Shown piece after piece: positions 1 to 8,300 of a DNA stretch of 64,000 nt. Source of the DNA: Arthrobacter sp. AQ5-06 (GTDB lineage: Bacteria; Actinomycetota; Actinomycetes; Actinomycetales; Micrococcaceae); the NCBI RefSeq assembly GCF_003287955.1, contig NZ_QMKP01000008.1:124001-188000 (forward strand), in the 5' to 3' direction. Every line of letters starts with the position of its first letter. Position 1 is the stretch's first letter. The notes under the pieces are model-generated. The model worked only from the letters and a program-made list of their open reading frames with translations. It was not told the origin of the DNA and did not search any database. Made by a program: the position numbers and the translations under genes.

Positions 1-732
1 GCGCAACTCCGGAAGCTGGGGCGGGTCGATGCGCAGGACGTCCGCGCCCAGGGCACCCAGGAGGCGCGTGGCCGTGGGGCCGGCGATAACGCGCGTCAGG
101 TCCAGCACCTTGAGCCCGGCCAAGGGGCGGCGGGGAACCGCCGATGGAACCCACCGGGAGAGCTGCGAACTTTCACCGGCTGCCGTCGGTGGACGGGAGA
201 TTCTGATCCACGGCCCGGTGCTGGCCGTCCCATACATTGCGGTCGCGGCCCATTCCTCCCGCGTACGGACGGCAGCAGCGACGCCGTTTTTTGCCGTGAT
301 GGCTTCCTCGGCTGTCAGGGACGTCATTCTTAGCAGGGCGTGTTCCACGTCCTGCGGTGTGCTGACGGAGAGTGCCGCCAGCAGCCGGGCTGCGTGGTGG
401 GGATAGTTGGCGTGCAGGCGGATCCAGCCGTCCGACGTGCGCCGAAAGCCGGACATGGGGGCGAACCTTTCCGGTTTCACCCCCGCGATCCGCAGGTGTC
501 CAAGCGAATCGAAGGACGCGGCGGTGGACCCGGATGCCAGGGCGTACCTCCCCGGAACGCCAACAAGTGCGTTCAGCGACGTGGCTGCTGCCTGGACCAC
601 CCCCAAAGCCAGCCCCTCGACGTCCAGCAGGCCATTCCACCATTGCCGTGGACCGTCGGAAGGTGCCACGGGCTGGGCCTTCAGGGCTTCCAAAACCCTA
701 AGGCTGCCGGTCAGGTCGGGGACGGAGTCCAT
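1..732 (-). CDS. CaiB/BaiF (family III) CoA-transferase, partial
   Basis: Family III CoA-transferases move coenzyme A between a thioester and a free carboxylate in the cytosol. The frame from ATG at 732 is open for 244 codons to the window edge, so the C-terminus is missing. Residues 209-219 read VLDLTRVIAGP, followed by TRLLGALGADVLRIDPP, which is the classical N-terminal block of a CaiB domain. The first ~200 residues therefore form an extra region in front of that domain, as in two-part members of the family. The start lies 11 bp after the helicase stop on the same strand, so co-transcription is likely, though the functions look unrelated. The substrate cannot be told from the sequence. 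Confidence 0.8.
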   Translation of the reverse strand, partial: MDSVPDLTGSLRVLEALKAQPVAPSDGPRQWWNGLLDVEGLALGVVQAAATSLNALVGVPGRYALASGSTAASFDSLGHLRIAGVKPERFAPMSGFRRTSDGWIRLHANYPHHAARLLAALSVSTPQDVEHALLRMTSLTAEEAITAKNGVAAAVRTREEWAATAMYGTASTGPWIRISRPPTAAGESSQLSRWVPSAVPRRPLAGLKVLDLTRVIAGPTATRLLGALGADVLRIDPPQLPELR

Positions 733-743
733 GGGGTCGGAGC

Positions 744-3290
744 CTAGAGCCGGTTGACGTCGGTGACCCGGACCACTGCCGTTCCGGATTCGTCGGAGGC
801 CGCCAAATCCACGTCGGCGGAGATACCCCAGTCATGGTTGCGTGCCGGATCGTCGAAAATCTGCCGGACCTTCCACAGCCCGGGCTCTTCGGTGATCATG
901 AGCAGTCCGGGGCCGCGGGCATCCGGGCCGGTGCCGATGTCGTTGTGTTCGTCGAAGTAGTCGTCCAGGACGTCTTCCCAGCGCTCGGCATCCCAGCCGG
1001 CGCCGCCGTCGAACTCGCCCAGGGCTGCTGCGTTTTCGTCCGCGAACAGTTCCACACGGCGGAACATCTCGTTGCGGACCATCACGCGGAAGGCACGGAT
1101 GTTGGACGTCAGCGACGGCGGCGGGGGAGGGGGAGCGTCGTGCGGGGTGGGCATCGCGCCGGACGTCAGCTCCTCCCACTCGTCCAGGAGGCTGGAGTCC
1201 ACCTGCCGCACCAGCTCGCCAAGCCAGGCGATGAGGTCCTCAAGGTCCTCCCGGAGCATGTCCTGCGGCACTGTCTGCCGCAACGCCTTGAAGCAGTCGG
1301 CGAGGTAGCGAAGCACAATGCCCTCGGAGCGGGCCAAACCGTAGAACTGGACAAACTCGCCGAAGTTCATGGCACGCTCGTACATGTCGCGGACCACGGA
1401 CTTGGGCGCCAGTTCAAAGTCGCCAACCCACGGGGCGGCCTTGCGGTAGACCTCGAAGGCTTCGCCCAGCAGTTCGGCGAGCGGCTGTGGATAGGTGACC
1501 TCCTCCAGCATGGCCATGCGCTGGTCATACTCGATGCCGTCAGCCTTCATCGCGGCAATCGCTTCCCCGCGGGCCTTCTTCTGCTGGGCGGAGAGGATCT
1601 GGCGGGGCTTTTCGAGGGTCGCCTCGATCACGGACACCACGTCCAGGGCGTACGACGGCGAATCCGGGTCAAGCAGCTCCAGCGCCGCCAGTGCAAACGG
1701 CGAGAGCGGCTGGTTCAGGGCGAAATTGGCCTGCAGATGGACGGTGAGCCGGACTGTCCTGCCGTCATGGCCCTGCTCTACTGCCGGGATGCGCTCCACC
1801 ACCTCAGCCGCGAGGAGCTCGCGGTAGATTCCCAGGGCTTTTTTCATCAGTCGCAGCTGTGAGGACCGGGTCTCGTGGTTTTCGGTCAGCAGCCGGCGTG
1901 CAGCCGTGAACGGGTCGCCGGGCCGTTCCATCAGGTTCATCAGCATCGAATGCGTCACGCTGAAGCTTGAGGTCAAAGGATCGGGCACGGACTCCACGAG
2001 GCGCTTGAAGGTGGGTTCACCCCAGGAGACGAAGCCCTCCGGCGGCTTCTTCTTGACCACCTGGCGGAGTTTCTTCTGGTCATCACCAAATTTGGCGGTG
2101 GCCTTGGCCATGGCCTTCACGTTCTCGATCACGTGCTCCGGCGCCTGGACCACCACAGTCCCCGCCGTGTCATACCCGGCGCGGCCTGCCCGTCCGGCAA
2201 TCTGGTGGAACTCCCGGGAGTTAAGCGGGCGGGTGCGGACGCCGTCGTACTTGCTCAGCGCGGTGAGCAAGACGGTGCGGATGGGCACATTGATCCCCAC
2301 GCCCAGCGTGTCGGTACCGCAGATCACCTTGAGCAGGCCCGCCTGGGCAAGCTGTTCCACCAGCCTCCGGTACTTCGGCAGCATGCCGGCGTGATGGACG
2401 CCGATACCGTGCCGGACCAGCCTGTTGAGCGTCTTGCCGAAGCCTGCGGCGAAACGGAAATTCGCGATCAGCTCCGCGATCTTGTCCTTCTCCTCGCGGG
2501 TGCACACGTTGATGCTCATCAGCGTCTGGGCCCGGTCAATGGCCTCGATCTGACTGAAGTGCACCACATAGGCGGGCACCTGGCGCGTGGAGAGGAGTTC
2601 CTCGAGCGTTTCGTGGACCGGGGTCTGGTGATAGTAGTAATGCAGCGGAATGGGACGCTCGGCTGAACTCACGGTGGTGGTGGGCCGGCCCGTGAGCTCG
2701 GTGATGCCGGCCTCGAACCGGCTGACATCGCCCAGGGTGGCGGACATCAGCAGGAACTGGGCCTGGGGCAGCTCCAGCAGCGGGACCTGCCAGGCCCAAC
2801 CGCGCTGGGGGTCGGAGTAGAAATGGAATTCGTCCATGATGACCGCACCCAGTTCGGCGGCGGCCCCTTCGCGGAGGGCGATGTTCGCAAGGATTTCTGC
2901 GGTGCAGCAGATGATCGGCGCGTTCTGGTTGACGCCGGAGTCACCGGTGATCATGCCAACGTTTTCTGCCCCGAAGATGTCGCACAGGGCAAAGAACTTC
3001 TCCGAGACCAGCGCCTTGATGGGGGCGGTGTAGTAACTGCGCTGGCCCCGTGCCATGGCCTGGAAGTGCGCCGCGATGGCCACCAGCGATTTGCCGGAGC
3101 CGGTCGGGGTGGCGAGGATGACGTTGGCACCGGTAGCGAGCTCCATGATGGCCTCGTCCTGGGCCGCGTACAGTTCCAGGCCCCGACTTTCGGTCCACTC
3201 AAGGAATTGGGTGTACAGGGCGTCCGGGTCGATGCCTGCGCCGGATGGGTTTGAGGCGGGCAGGACAGGCAGCTGGTCAACGAGTTTCAT
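744..3290 (-). CDS. DEAD/DEAH-box (Ski2-like) helicase with DUF3516
   Basis: ATP-dependent nucleic-acid helicase, 848 aa. Motifs appear in order: Walker A ATPTGSGKS (60-68), motif II DEFH (153-156) in place of DEAH, motif III SAT (183-185), a GTDTLGVGINVP block (325-336), and motif VI QIAGRAGR (363-370). This is the layout of Ski2/Mtr4-type superfamily 2 RNA helicases. The C-terminal ~400 residues match what is annotated in actinobacteria as DUF3516, whose function is unknown, and include a proline run (PPPPPPS). The partial CoA-transferase follows 11 bp downstream. A role in RNA turnover is inferred from the Ski2 resemblance only; the helicase class itself is secure. Confidence 0.92.
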   Translation of the reverse strand: MKLVDQLPVLPASNPSGAGIDPDALYTQFLEWTESRGLELYAAQDEAIMELATGANVILATPTGSGKSLVAIAAHFQAMARGQRSYYTAPIKALVSEKFFALCDIFGAENVGMITGDSGVNQNAPIICCTAEILANIALREGAAAELGAVIMDEFHFYSDPQRGWAWQVPLLELPQAQFLLMSATLGDVSRFEAGITELTGRPTTTVSSAERPIPLHYYYHQTPVHETLEELLSTRQVPAYVVHFSQIEAIDRAQTLMSINVCTREEKDKIAELIANFRFAAGFGKTLNRLVRHGIGVHHAGMLPKYRRLVEQLAQAGLLKVICGTDTLGVGINVPIRTVLLTALSKYDGVRTRPLNSREFHQIAGRAGRAGYDTAGTVVVQAPEHVIENVKAMAKATAKFGDDQKKLRQVVKKKPPEGFVSWGEPTFKRLVESVPDPLTSSFSVTHSMLMNLMERPGDPFTAARRLLTENHETRSSQLRLMKKALGIYRELLAAEVVERIPAVEQGHDGRTVRLTVHLQANFALNQPLSPFALAALELLDPDSPSYALDVVSVIEATLEKPRQILSAQQKKARGEAIAAMKADGIEYDQRMAMLEEVTYPQPLAELLGEAFEVYRKAAPWVGDFELAPKSVVRDMYERAMNFGEFVQFYGLARSEGIVLRYLADCFKALRQTVPQDMLREDLEDLIAWLGELVRQVDSSLLDEWEELTSGAMPTPHDAPPPPPPSLTSNIRAFRVMVRNEMFRRVELFADENAAALGEFDGGAGWDAERWEDVLDDYFDEHNDIGTGPDARGPGLLMITEEPGLWKVRQIFDDPARNHDWGISADVDLAASDESGTAVVRVTDVNRL

Positions 3291-3387
3291 TGATTTCCAG
3301 CTTAGTGCCCAGCCGGTGCCGGATATCCGGGCGGGCCCGGGCTAGGCTCGCGGTACTGCCAGACAGCACCAGGCGATGGAGGTAACT

Positions 3388-4173
3388 GTGAAGTGGGACC
3401 CCGTAAAGTACGTCCAGTTCGGCGACTACCGCGACCGGCCCTTTTTTGACCTTACAGGGCGCATCCAGGCCGACCGGCCACAGCACGTTGTGGACCTGGG
3501 ATGTGGTCCGGGGAACCTCACGGCCACCCTCGCCCGGAGATGGTCGGAAGCGAAAGTGGTCGGGCTCGATTCGTCCGCGGAGATGCTGGACAAGGCCGCC
3601 GCGCTGACCAGCAGGCATGCGGGCCTCAGCTTCGGGCTGGCGGACATCGCAGACTGGACACCCCCGGCGGAAACCGACGTGGTGGTCACCAACGCCGCGC
3701 TTCAGTGGGTGCCGGGGCATCAGGAGATGCTGGCGGGTTGGCTGGCGGCGCTCAAACCTGGTGCCTGGTTCGCCATGCAGGTACCGGGGAACTTCAACGC
3801 CCCGTCCCATGTCCTGATGCGGGAACTTGCAGGATCGGCACACTGGTCTCCCCAGCTCGACGGCGTACTTCGCGGTGGAGAATCCGTGGGGGAGCCCGCA
3901 GGCTACCTCAGCATCATGCTGGACGCGGGCTGCACGGCAGACGCCTGGGAAACCACATACCAGCAGGTCCTGACTGGGGCGGATCCGGTGCTGAACTGGG
4001 TGCGCGGCACGGCATTGCGGCCGGTCGTCGCGGCCCTTTCAGCCGAGGATGGGCACGCCTTTGAAGCTGAGTATGCTGCAGCCCTGCGGGCCGCGTACCC
4101 GGGAACGGTCCATGGCACGGTGTTTCCCTTCCGGCGGATCTTTGCCGTAGCGCAAAAGCAGCCAAGCGCATAA
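3388..4173 (+). CDS. tam: trans-aconitate 2-methyltransferase-like protein
   Basis: Class I SAM-dependent methyltransferase, 261 aa. Trans-aconitate methyltransferase caps trans-aconitate, an inhibitor of aconitase formed spontaneously from cis-aconitate. The SAM-binding motif I VVDLGCGPG is at residues 34-42, the N-terminus KWDPVKYVQFGDYR is typical of Tam, and NAALQWVPGHQ matches the conserved NASLQW-type motif. An upstream in-frame ATG at 3376 exists, but GGAGG at 3379-3383 sits directly before GTG 3388, so GTG is chosen. It stands alone between the divergent helicase and the ABC exporter. The family is secure; the exact substrate is inferred. Confidence 0.85.
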   Translation: MKWDPVKYVQFGDYRDRPFFDLTGRIQADRPQHVVDLGCGPGNLTATLARRWSEAKVVGLDSSAEMLDKAAALTSRHAGLSFGLADIADWTPPAETDVVVTNAALQWVPGHQEMLAGWLAALKPGAWFAMQVPGNFNAPSHVLMRELAGSAHWSPQLDGVLRGGESVGEPAGYLSIMLDAGCTADAWETTYQQVLTGADPVLNWVRGTALRPVVAALSAEDGHAFEAEYAAALRAAYPGTVHGTVFPFRRIFAVAQKQPSA

Positions 4174-4322
4174 ACTCCATTCGCTTGAAGTTCTCTACAT
4201 GGTCGGTAAAACCATATGACTAAAAAGAGAATGTGATGCTGGTTACAATGACGAAAGCGGCTTCTGGGGATGGCAAATGGCCGGACCCTCATCGGCCTCC
4301 CAAATCCCGTCCTGGAGGTGAG

Positions 4323-6068
4323 ATGCTTTTCGGCTTGATGACCCGGCTTCTGGCTGGCCACAAGGGCGGCGTGGCCGCGATTGTTGCTCTCCAGCTTGTT
4401 CAGACGGCAGGCAACCTGCTGCTCCCCACCATTAACGCTGCCATCATCGACGACGGCATCGTGGCCGGGAACACGCCGGAAATCTTCCGCTTGGGCACTG
4501 TTATGTCCCTGATAGCTGCGGTCCAGGCGGCGGCGGCCATAGCCGCGGGCTACTTCGGGGCAGTGGTGGCCATGAAGATCGGGCACCAGCTGCGCGGCGA
4601 GGTCTTCACCAGGATCCAGTCGCTTTCTTCCCAGGAAGTGGCAGCCTTCGGCACGCAAAGCCTCGTCACCAGGGCCACCAACGACACCCAGCAGATCCAG
4701 TCGTTCGCCGTCCTGGTCTTCACCATGCTTGCGGCGGCGCCAGTCATGGCGGCCGGGGGCGTCTTACTGGCGTGGCAGCAGGACATGGTGCTTTCAAGCG
4801 TCGTGATCGTCAGCATGCCCATACTTCTGCTGATCATGTATCTCATCGTCCGGCGTCTGGTGCCCCTGTACCGGCAGGGGCAGGAACTCCTGGACCGAAC
4901 GGGGGAGCTCCTTCGTGAGCAGATCATCGGCGCGAGTGTGATCCGGGCCTTCGTCAGGCAGGGACACGAAACACGACGGTTTGCGACGACCAACAGCAGC
5001 CTCACCGGAAACAATCTTCAGTCGTCGCTGCTCGTTGCCGGTATGCTGCCGCTGATCATGATTGTGGTCAATCTGTCGTCGGTGGCCGTGGTGTGGTTCG
5101 GTGGCCACCGGGTTTACGACGGCGGGATGAAGATCGGCGCACTCACGGCCTTTATCGCCTACATCCTGCAGATTCTCCTGGCAATCATGATGGCCATGTA
5201 CGTGTTCATGACGGCTCCGCGGGCCGCCGCTTGCGCAGAACGGCTGGGTGCCGTGCTCGACGCAAAACCGTCAGTCCAGGACTGCAAGGCGCCCCAAGGG
5301 ACCAGCTTTGGGGGCACCTTAGAGGGCGCCAGCGTCACATTCAGGAACGTCAGTTTTTCGTACCCCGGCGCCGAAAATCCAGTACTTGAAGACATCAGCT
5401 TCACGGCCGTGCCAGGAACCACTGTTGCCATCGTCGGCTCAACAGGGAGCGGCAAATCGACACTCCTGAGCCTGGTGCCCCGGTTCCTGGACTCCACGGC
5501 CGGAACCATCAGCATCGGCGGCCGGAACATCTGTTCGATGCCCTTGGATGTCCTCCGCCGGAGCATGGCGGCAGTGCCGCAAAAGTCCCACCTTTTCTCC
5601 GGAACTATCTCCGACAACCTGCGCGTCGCAGCTCCGGAGGCAACCGACGCCCAGCTGTGGGAAGCCATGGAGACAGCCCAGGCCGCCAGCTTCGTTCGTG
5701 CGCTGCCACTGGGGATGGATACGGAGGTCGGGCAAGGCGGAACCAATCTCTCCGGCGGCCAGCGGCAGCGACTCTGCATATCGCGGGCCCTCCTGCGGCG
5801 AGTGCCCGTCTATCTCTTTGACGACAGCTTTTCCGCGCTGGACTTCGCCACCGAGGCCCGGGTCCGGGATGCCCTGGAGGTTGCCCTTGACAGTGCAGTG
5901 GTCATTGTCGTGGCGGAACGGATCTCCACCGTTGCCGGAGCCGGACAGATCCTGGTGCTCGACGACGGCCGGCTCGTTGCGCAGGGGACGCACCTGCAAC
6001 TGCTGGAGACATCTGCCACCTACCGGGAAATCGCCGAGTCCCAACTGGCGTTGGACGACGCGCCATGA
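4323..6068 (+). CDS. ABC exporter half-transporter, degenerate-site subunit
   Basis: Type IV ABC exporter (six membrane helices plus ATPase), 581 aa, membrane-located, of the multidrug/lipid exporter group. With the start at 4323 the ATPase shows Walker A GSTGSGKST (372-380), a normal signature LSGGQ (476-480), Walker B VYLFDDS with Asp501 where the catalytic Glu should be, and Glu532 (AERISTV) where the H-loop His should be. These are hallmarks of the degenerate half of a heterodimer. GGAGGTG at 4314-4320 precedes ATG 4323. A GTG at 4233 would add 30 residues that do not resemble the family. The last 4 bp overlap the partner gene. Confidence 0.9.
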   Translation: MLFGLMTRLLAGHKGGVAAIVALQLVQTAGNLLLPTINAAIIDDGIVAGNTPEIFRLGTVMSLIAAVQAAAAIAAGYFGAVVAMKIGHQLRGEVFTRIQSLSSQEVAAFGTQSLVTRATNDTQQIQSFAVLVFTMLAAAPVMAAGGVLLAWQQDMVLSSVVIVSMPILLLIMYLIVRRLVPLYRQGQELLDRTGELLREQIIGASVIRAFVRQGHETRRFATTNSSLTGNNLQSSLLVAGMLPLIMIVVNLSSVAVVWFGGHRVYDGGMKIGALTAFIAYILQILLAIMMAMYVFMTAPRAAACAERLGAVLDAKPSVQDCKAPQGTSFGGTLEGASVTFRNVSFSYPGAENPVLEDISFTAVPGTTVAIVGSTGSGKSTLLSLVPRFLDSTAGTISIGGRNICSMPLDVLRRSMAAVPQKSHLFSGTISDNLRVAAPEATDAQLWEAMETAQAASFVRALPLGMDTEVGQGGTNLSGGQRQRLCISRALLRRVPVYLFDDSFSALDFATEARVRDALEVALDSAVVIVVAERISTVAGAGQILVLDDGRLVAQGTHLQLLETSATYREIAESQLALDDAP

Positions 6069-7876
6069 CAACTTCGCCCGGCACCGGGGCATCCGAAAGG
6101 TTCTGGCCAACAGCGCGCCGTGTCCTCGCATTGCTGCGCCCGTCGAGGGGCCGGATGCTGGGTGCAGTTGCGGCCACCTGCGCTTTTGTTGTCCTCAACG
6201 TCGCGGCGCCCAACTACCTCGGTGATGCCACCGATGTTGTGGTGGTTGGGGTCTACAGCGGAGTGCTCGACGGGCAGCGGCTGGGAAGCCTGCTGGCCGC
6301 CGTTGCCGCGATGTACGTCGGCGCTTCCCTGTTCAACTGGATCCAGGGAGCGCTGACGGCCAGCGCCGTGCATGGCCTGATGTATAGCCTCCGGGCATCG
6401 GTTCAAGACAAGCTTCACCGGCTTCCGTCCACGTACTTCCAGAAGCAGTCCAGGGGTGACGTCCTAAGCCGCGTCACCAACGACATCGACAATATTTCGC
6501 AAGCGCTCAGCCAGGTCCTCACGCAGTTGATCATGTCTGTCCTGATGCTGTGCGGTGCCCTGGCCATGATGCTGTGGATCTCGCCGCTCCTGGCACTTAT
6601 CGCTCTTGCTTCAGTGCCGTTGTCCACCCTCATCACCGTTATGGTGGCCCGGAAATCCCAAGCACATTTCGCCCGCCAGTGGACCGAAACGGGTGAATTG
6701 AACGCCCATGTGGAGGAGTTTGTCACCGGGCACGAGGTCGTTAAGGCCTTCGGGTACCATGACCAGGCAGCGGCAGTCTTCAAGGCAACCAACGACCGCC
6801 TTGCCCGGGCATCCGCACGGGCCCAGTATTCATCGGGCATTGTCCAGCCGTTGATGGTCCTTATCGCCAATGTCAATTACATCGCGGTGGCGGTGGTGGG
6901 GGCGCTCCAGGTCACCTCGGGGGCCATGACCATCGGCGGGATCCAGGCGTTCATCCAGTTCAGCCGGCTTTTCACCCAACCTGTAGGCCAGATCGGCGGC
7001 ATGCTCAACGTCATCCAGTCCTGCGTGGCTTCGGCGCGCCGCGTGTTCGACCTGCTCGATGCCGCGGAAATACCTGCTGACCGTGAACGTGACGGGCACA
7101 AAGCCAGCCAGGACGGGCGGATTGTGTTCAGCGATGTCACCTTCGGCTATGCCCGGGCTGACCCTGTGGTCCGTGGACTGTCGTTCACGGTGGAACCGGG
7201 CCGGACGGTGGCGATTGTCGGCCATACGGGCGCTGGCAAGACCACCGTTGTCAATCTCCTCATGCGGTTCTATGAAGTCGACGCCGGCAGGATCACCATC
7301 GGCGGTACCGACATCGCAGACATTTCGCGGGACGTCCTGCGCGAGGGATTCGGGGTGGTGCTCCAGGATGCCTGGCTGTTTTCCGGCACCATCAGGGAGA
7401 ACATCGAATACGGCCGGCCGGGAGCCACAGATGCGGAGATCACTACGGCGGCAGAGGCGAGCCATGTGGACCACCTCATCAGGTCGCTGCCGGCGGGCTA
7501 CGACACGGTGCTGGGAAACGGGGGAGAGCCTCTCAGCCAGGGCCAGCGCCAGCTGATCTCCATCGCCCGGGCACAGTTGGCGGACCGCACTGTGCTGGTC
7601 CTGGACGAGGCCACCAGTTCAGTGGATTCCCGGACCGAGGTCCTGATCCGCCAGGCCATGCAGAGGTTGCGCCGTGGAAAAACAAGCTTTGTAATCGCCC
7701 ACCGTTTGTCCACGGTCCGGGACGCTGATCTAATTCTGGTCATGGACCACGGACGCATTGCAGAGCAGGGAACCCATCGAAGCCTCCTGGCAGCCAACGG
7801 CCGCTATGCCCGGCTGTACAACGCGCAGTTCGCCGGACGTGCGGGCCGCGCCGGCACCTTGGAGGCCGGACGATGA
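6065..7876 (+). CDS. ABC exporter half-transporter, catalytic subunit
   Basis: Second half of the heterodimeric exporter, 603 aa, with N-terminal membrane helices and a C-terminal ATPase. It has a complete Walker A GHTGAGKTT (386-394), Walker B LVLDEA with catalytic Glu515, and H-loop His546 (IAHRLST), but its signature is LSQGQ (490-494) instead of LSGGQ. The partner's altered Walker B and H-loop plus this altered signature make up one inactive ATP site. The partner's normal signature and this subunit's Walker motifs make up one active site. The start ATG overlaps the upstream stop and its own stop overlaps the gntR start, so the three genes are translationally coupled. The substrate is unknown. 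Confidence 0.92.
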   Translation: MTTSPGTGASERFWPTARRVLALLRPSRGRMLGAVAATCAFVVLNVAAPNYLGDATDVVVVGVYSGVLDGQRLGSLLAAVAAMYVGASLFNWIQGALTASAVHGLMYSLRASVQDKLHRLPSTYFQKQSRGDVLSRVTNDIDNISQALSQVLTQLIMSVLMLCGALAMMLWISPLLALIALASVPLSTLITVMVARKSQAHFARQWTETGELNAHVEEFVTGHEVVKAFGYHDQAAAVFKATNDRLARASARAQYSSGIVQPLMVLIANVNYIAVAVVGALQVTSGAMTIGGIQAFIQFSRLFTQPVGQIGGMLNVIQSCVASARRVFDLLDAAEIPADRERDGHKASQDGRIVFSDVTFGYARADPVVRGLSFTVEPGRTVAIVGHTGAGKTTVVNLLMRFYEVDAGRITIGGTDIADISRDVLREGFGVVLQDAWLFSGTIRENIEYGRPGATDAEITTAAEASHVDHLIRSLPAGYDTVLGNGGEPLSQGQRQLISIARAQLADRTVLVLDEATSSVDSRTEVLIRQAMQRLRRGKTSFVIAHRLSTVRDADLILVMDHGRIAEQGTHRSLLAANGRYARLYNAQFAGRAGRAGTLEAGR

Positions 7877-8253
7877 CCACAGGCGGTCCGTTCCCCGGAA
7901 CCTGGAAGCCGAACCAGTCCAGCACGGTGGCACTGTTTGAACAGCTGCGCCTGCACGTGATCCGCCTCGCGGACAGCCGTGCTCTTCCGCCGGGAACCAA
8001 GCTGCCGGCGGTGCGGACCTTGGCGGGGCTGCTCGACGTCGCGCCCCACACCGTGGCAAGGGCGTACAAGGAGCTGGAGGCAGCCGGTGTTGTGGCCACG
8101 AAGGGCAGGAACGGTACCGTCGTGTGCGCGCGTGATGAGCGGGAGGATGCGCTCTCCCTTGCCGCCAACTCCTATGCGTCAGTGGCCAAGGCCCAAGGTG
8201 CCACCTTCGCGGAAGCAGTCCAGTTGCTGGCAGCAGCCTACGACGCCGACTAG
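7873..8253 (+). CDS. GntR-family (YtrA-like) transcriptional regulator
   Basis: Small GntR-type DNA-binding protein, 126 aa. Residues ~18-85 form the winged helix: LFEQLRLHVIRLADSRALPP, KLPAVRTLAGLLDV, HTVARAYKELEAAGVV and a wing KGRNGTVV. Only ~40 residues follow, too few for a FadR/HutC ligand domain, which is typical of the YtrA subfamily. YtrA regulators usually control a neighbouring ABC transporter. This gene overlaps the exporter gene by 4 bp (ATGA), so it probably regulates that operon; this is inference. No effector can be read from the sequence. Confidence 0.88.
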   Translation: MTTGGPFPGTWKPNQSSTVALFEQLRLHVIRLADSRALPPGTKLPAVRTLAGLLDVAPHTVARAYKELEAAGVVATKGRNGTVVCARDEREDALSLAANSYASVAKAQGATFAEAVQLLAAAYDAD

Positions 8254-8271
8254 CCGGCCCCACATGGATAT

Positions 8272-8287
8272 TCGAAGAAGTTTTCGA
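8272..8287 (+). promoter_or_regulatory. putative LexA (SOS) box before uvrA
   Basis: TCGAAGAAGTTTTCGA is an inverted repeat (TCGAA, 6 nt, TTCGA) of the same length and outer sequence as the actinobacterial/Bacillus SOS box TCGAAC-N4-GTTCGA, with one changed base per half. It lies just upstream of a -10-like TAGCAT (8289-8294). uvrA is a classical LexA target, which supports the reading. Confidence 0.55.
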
Positions 8288-8300
8288 TTAGCATTAGTGG

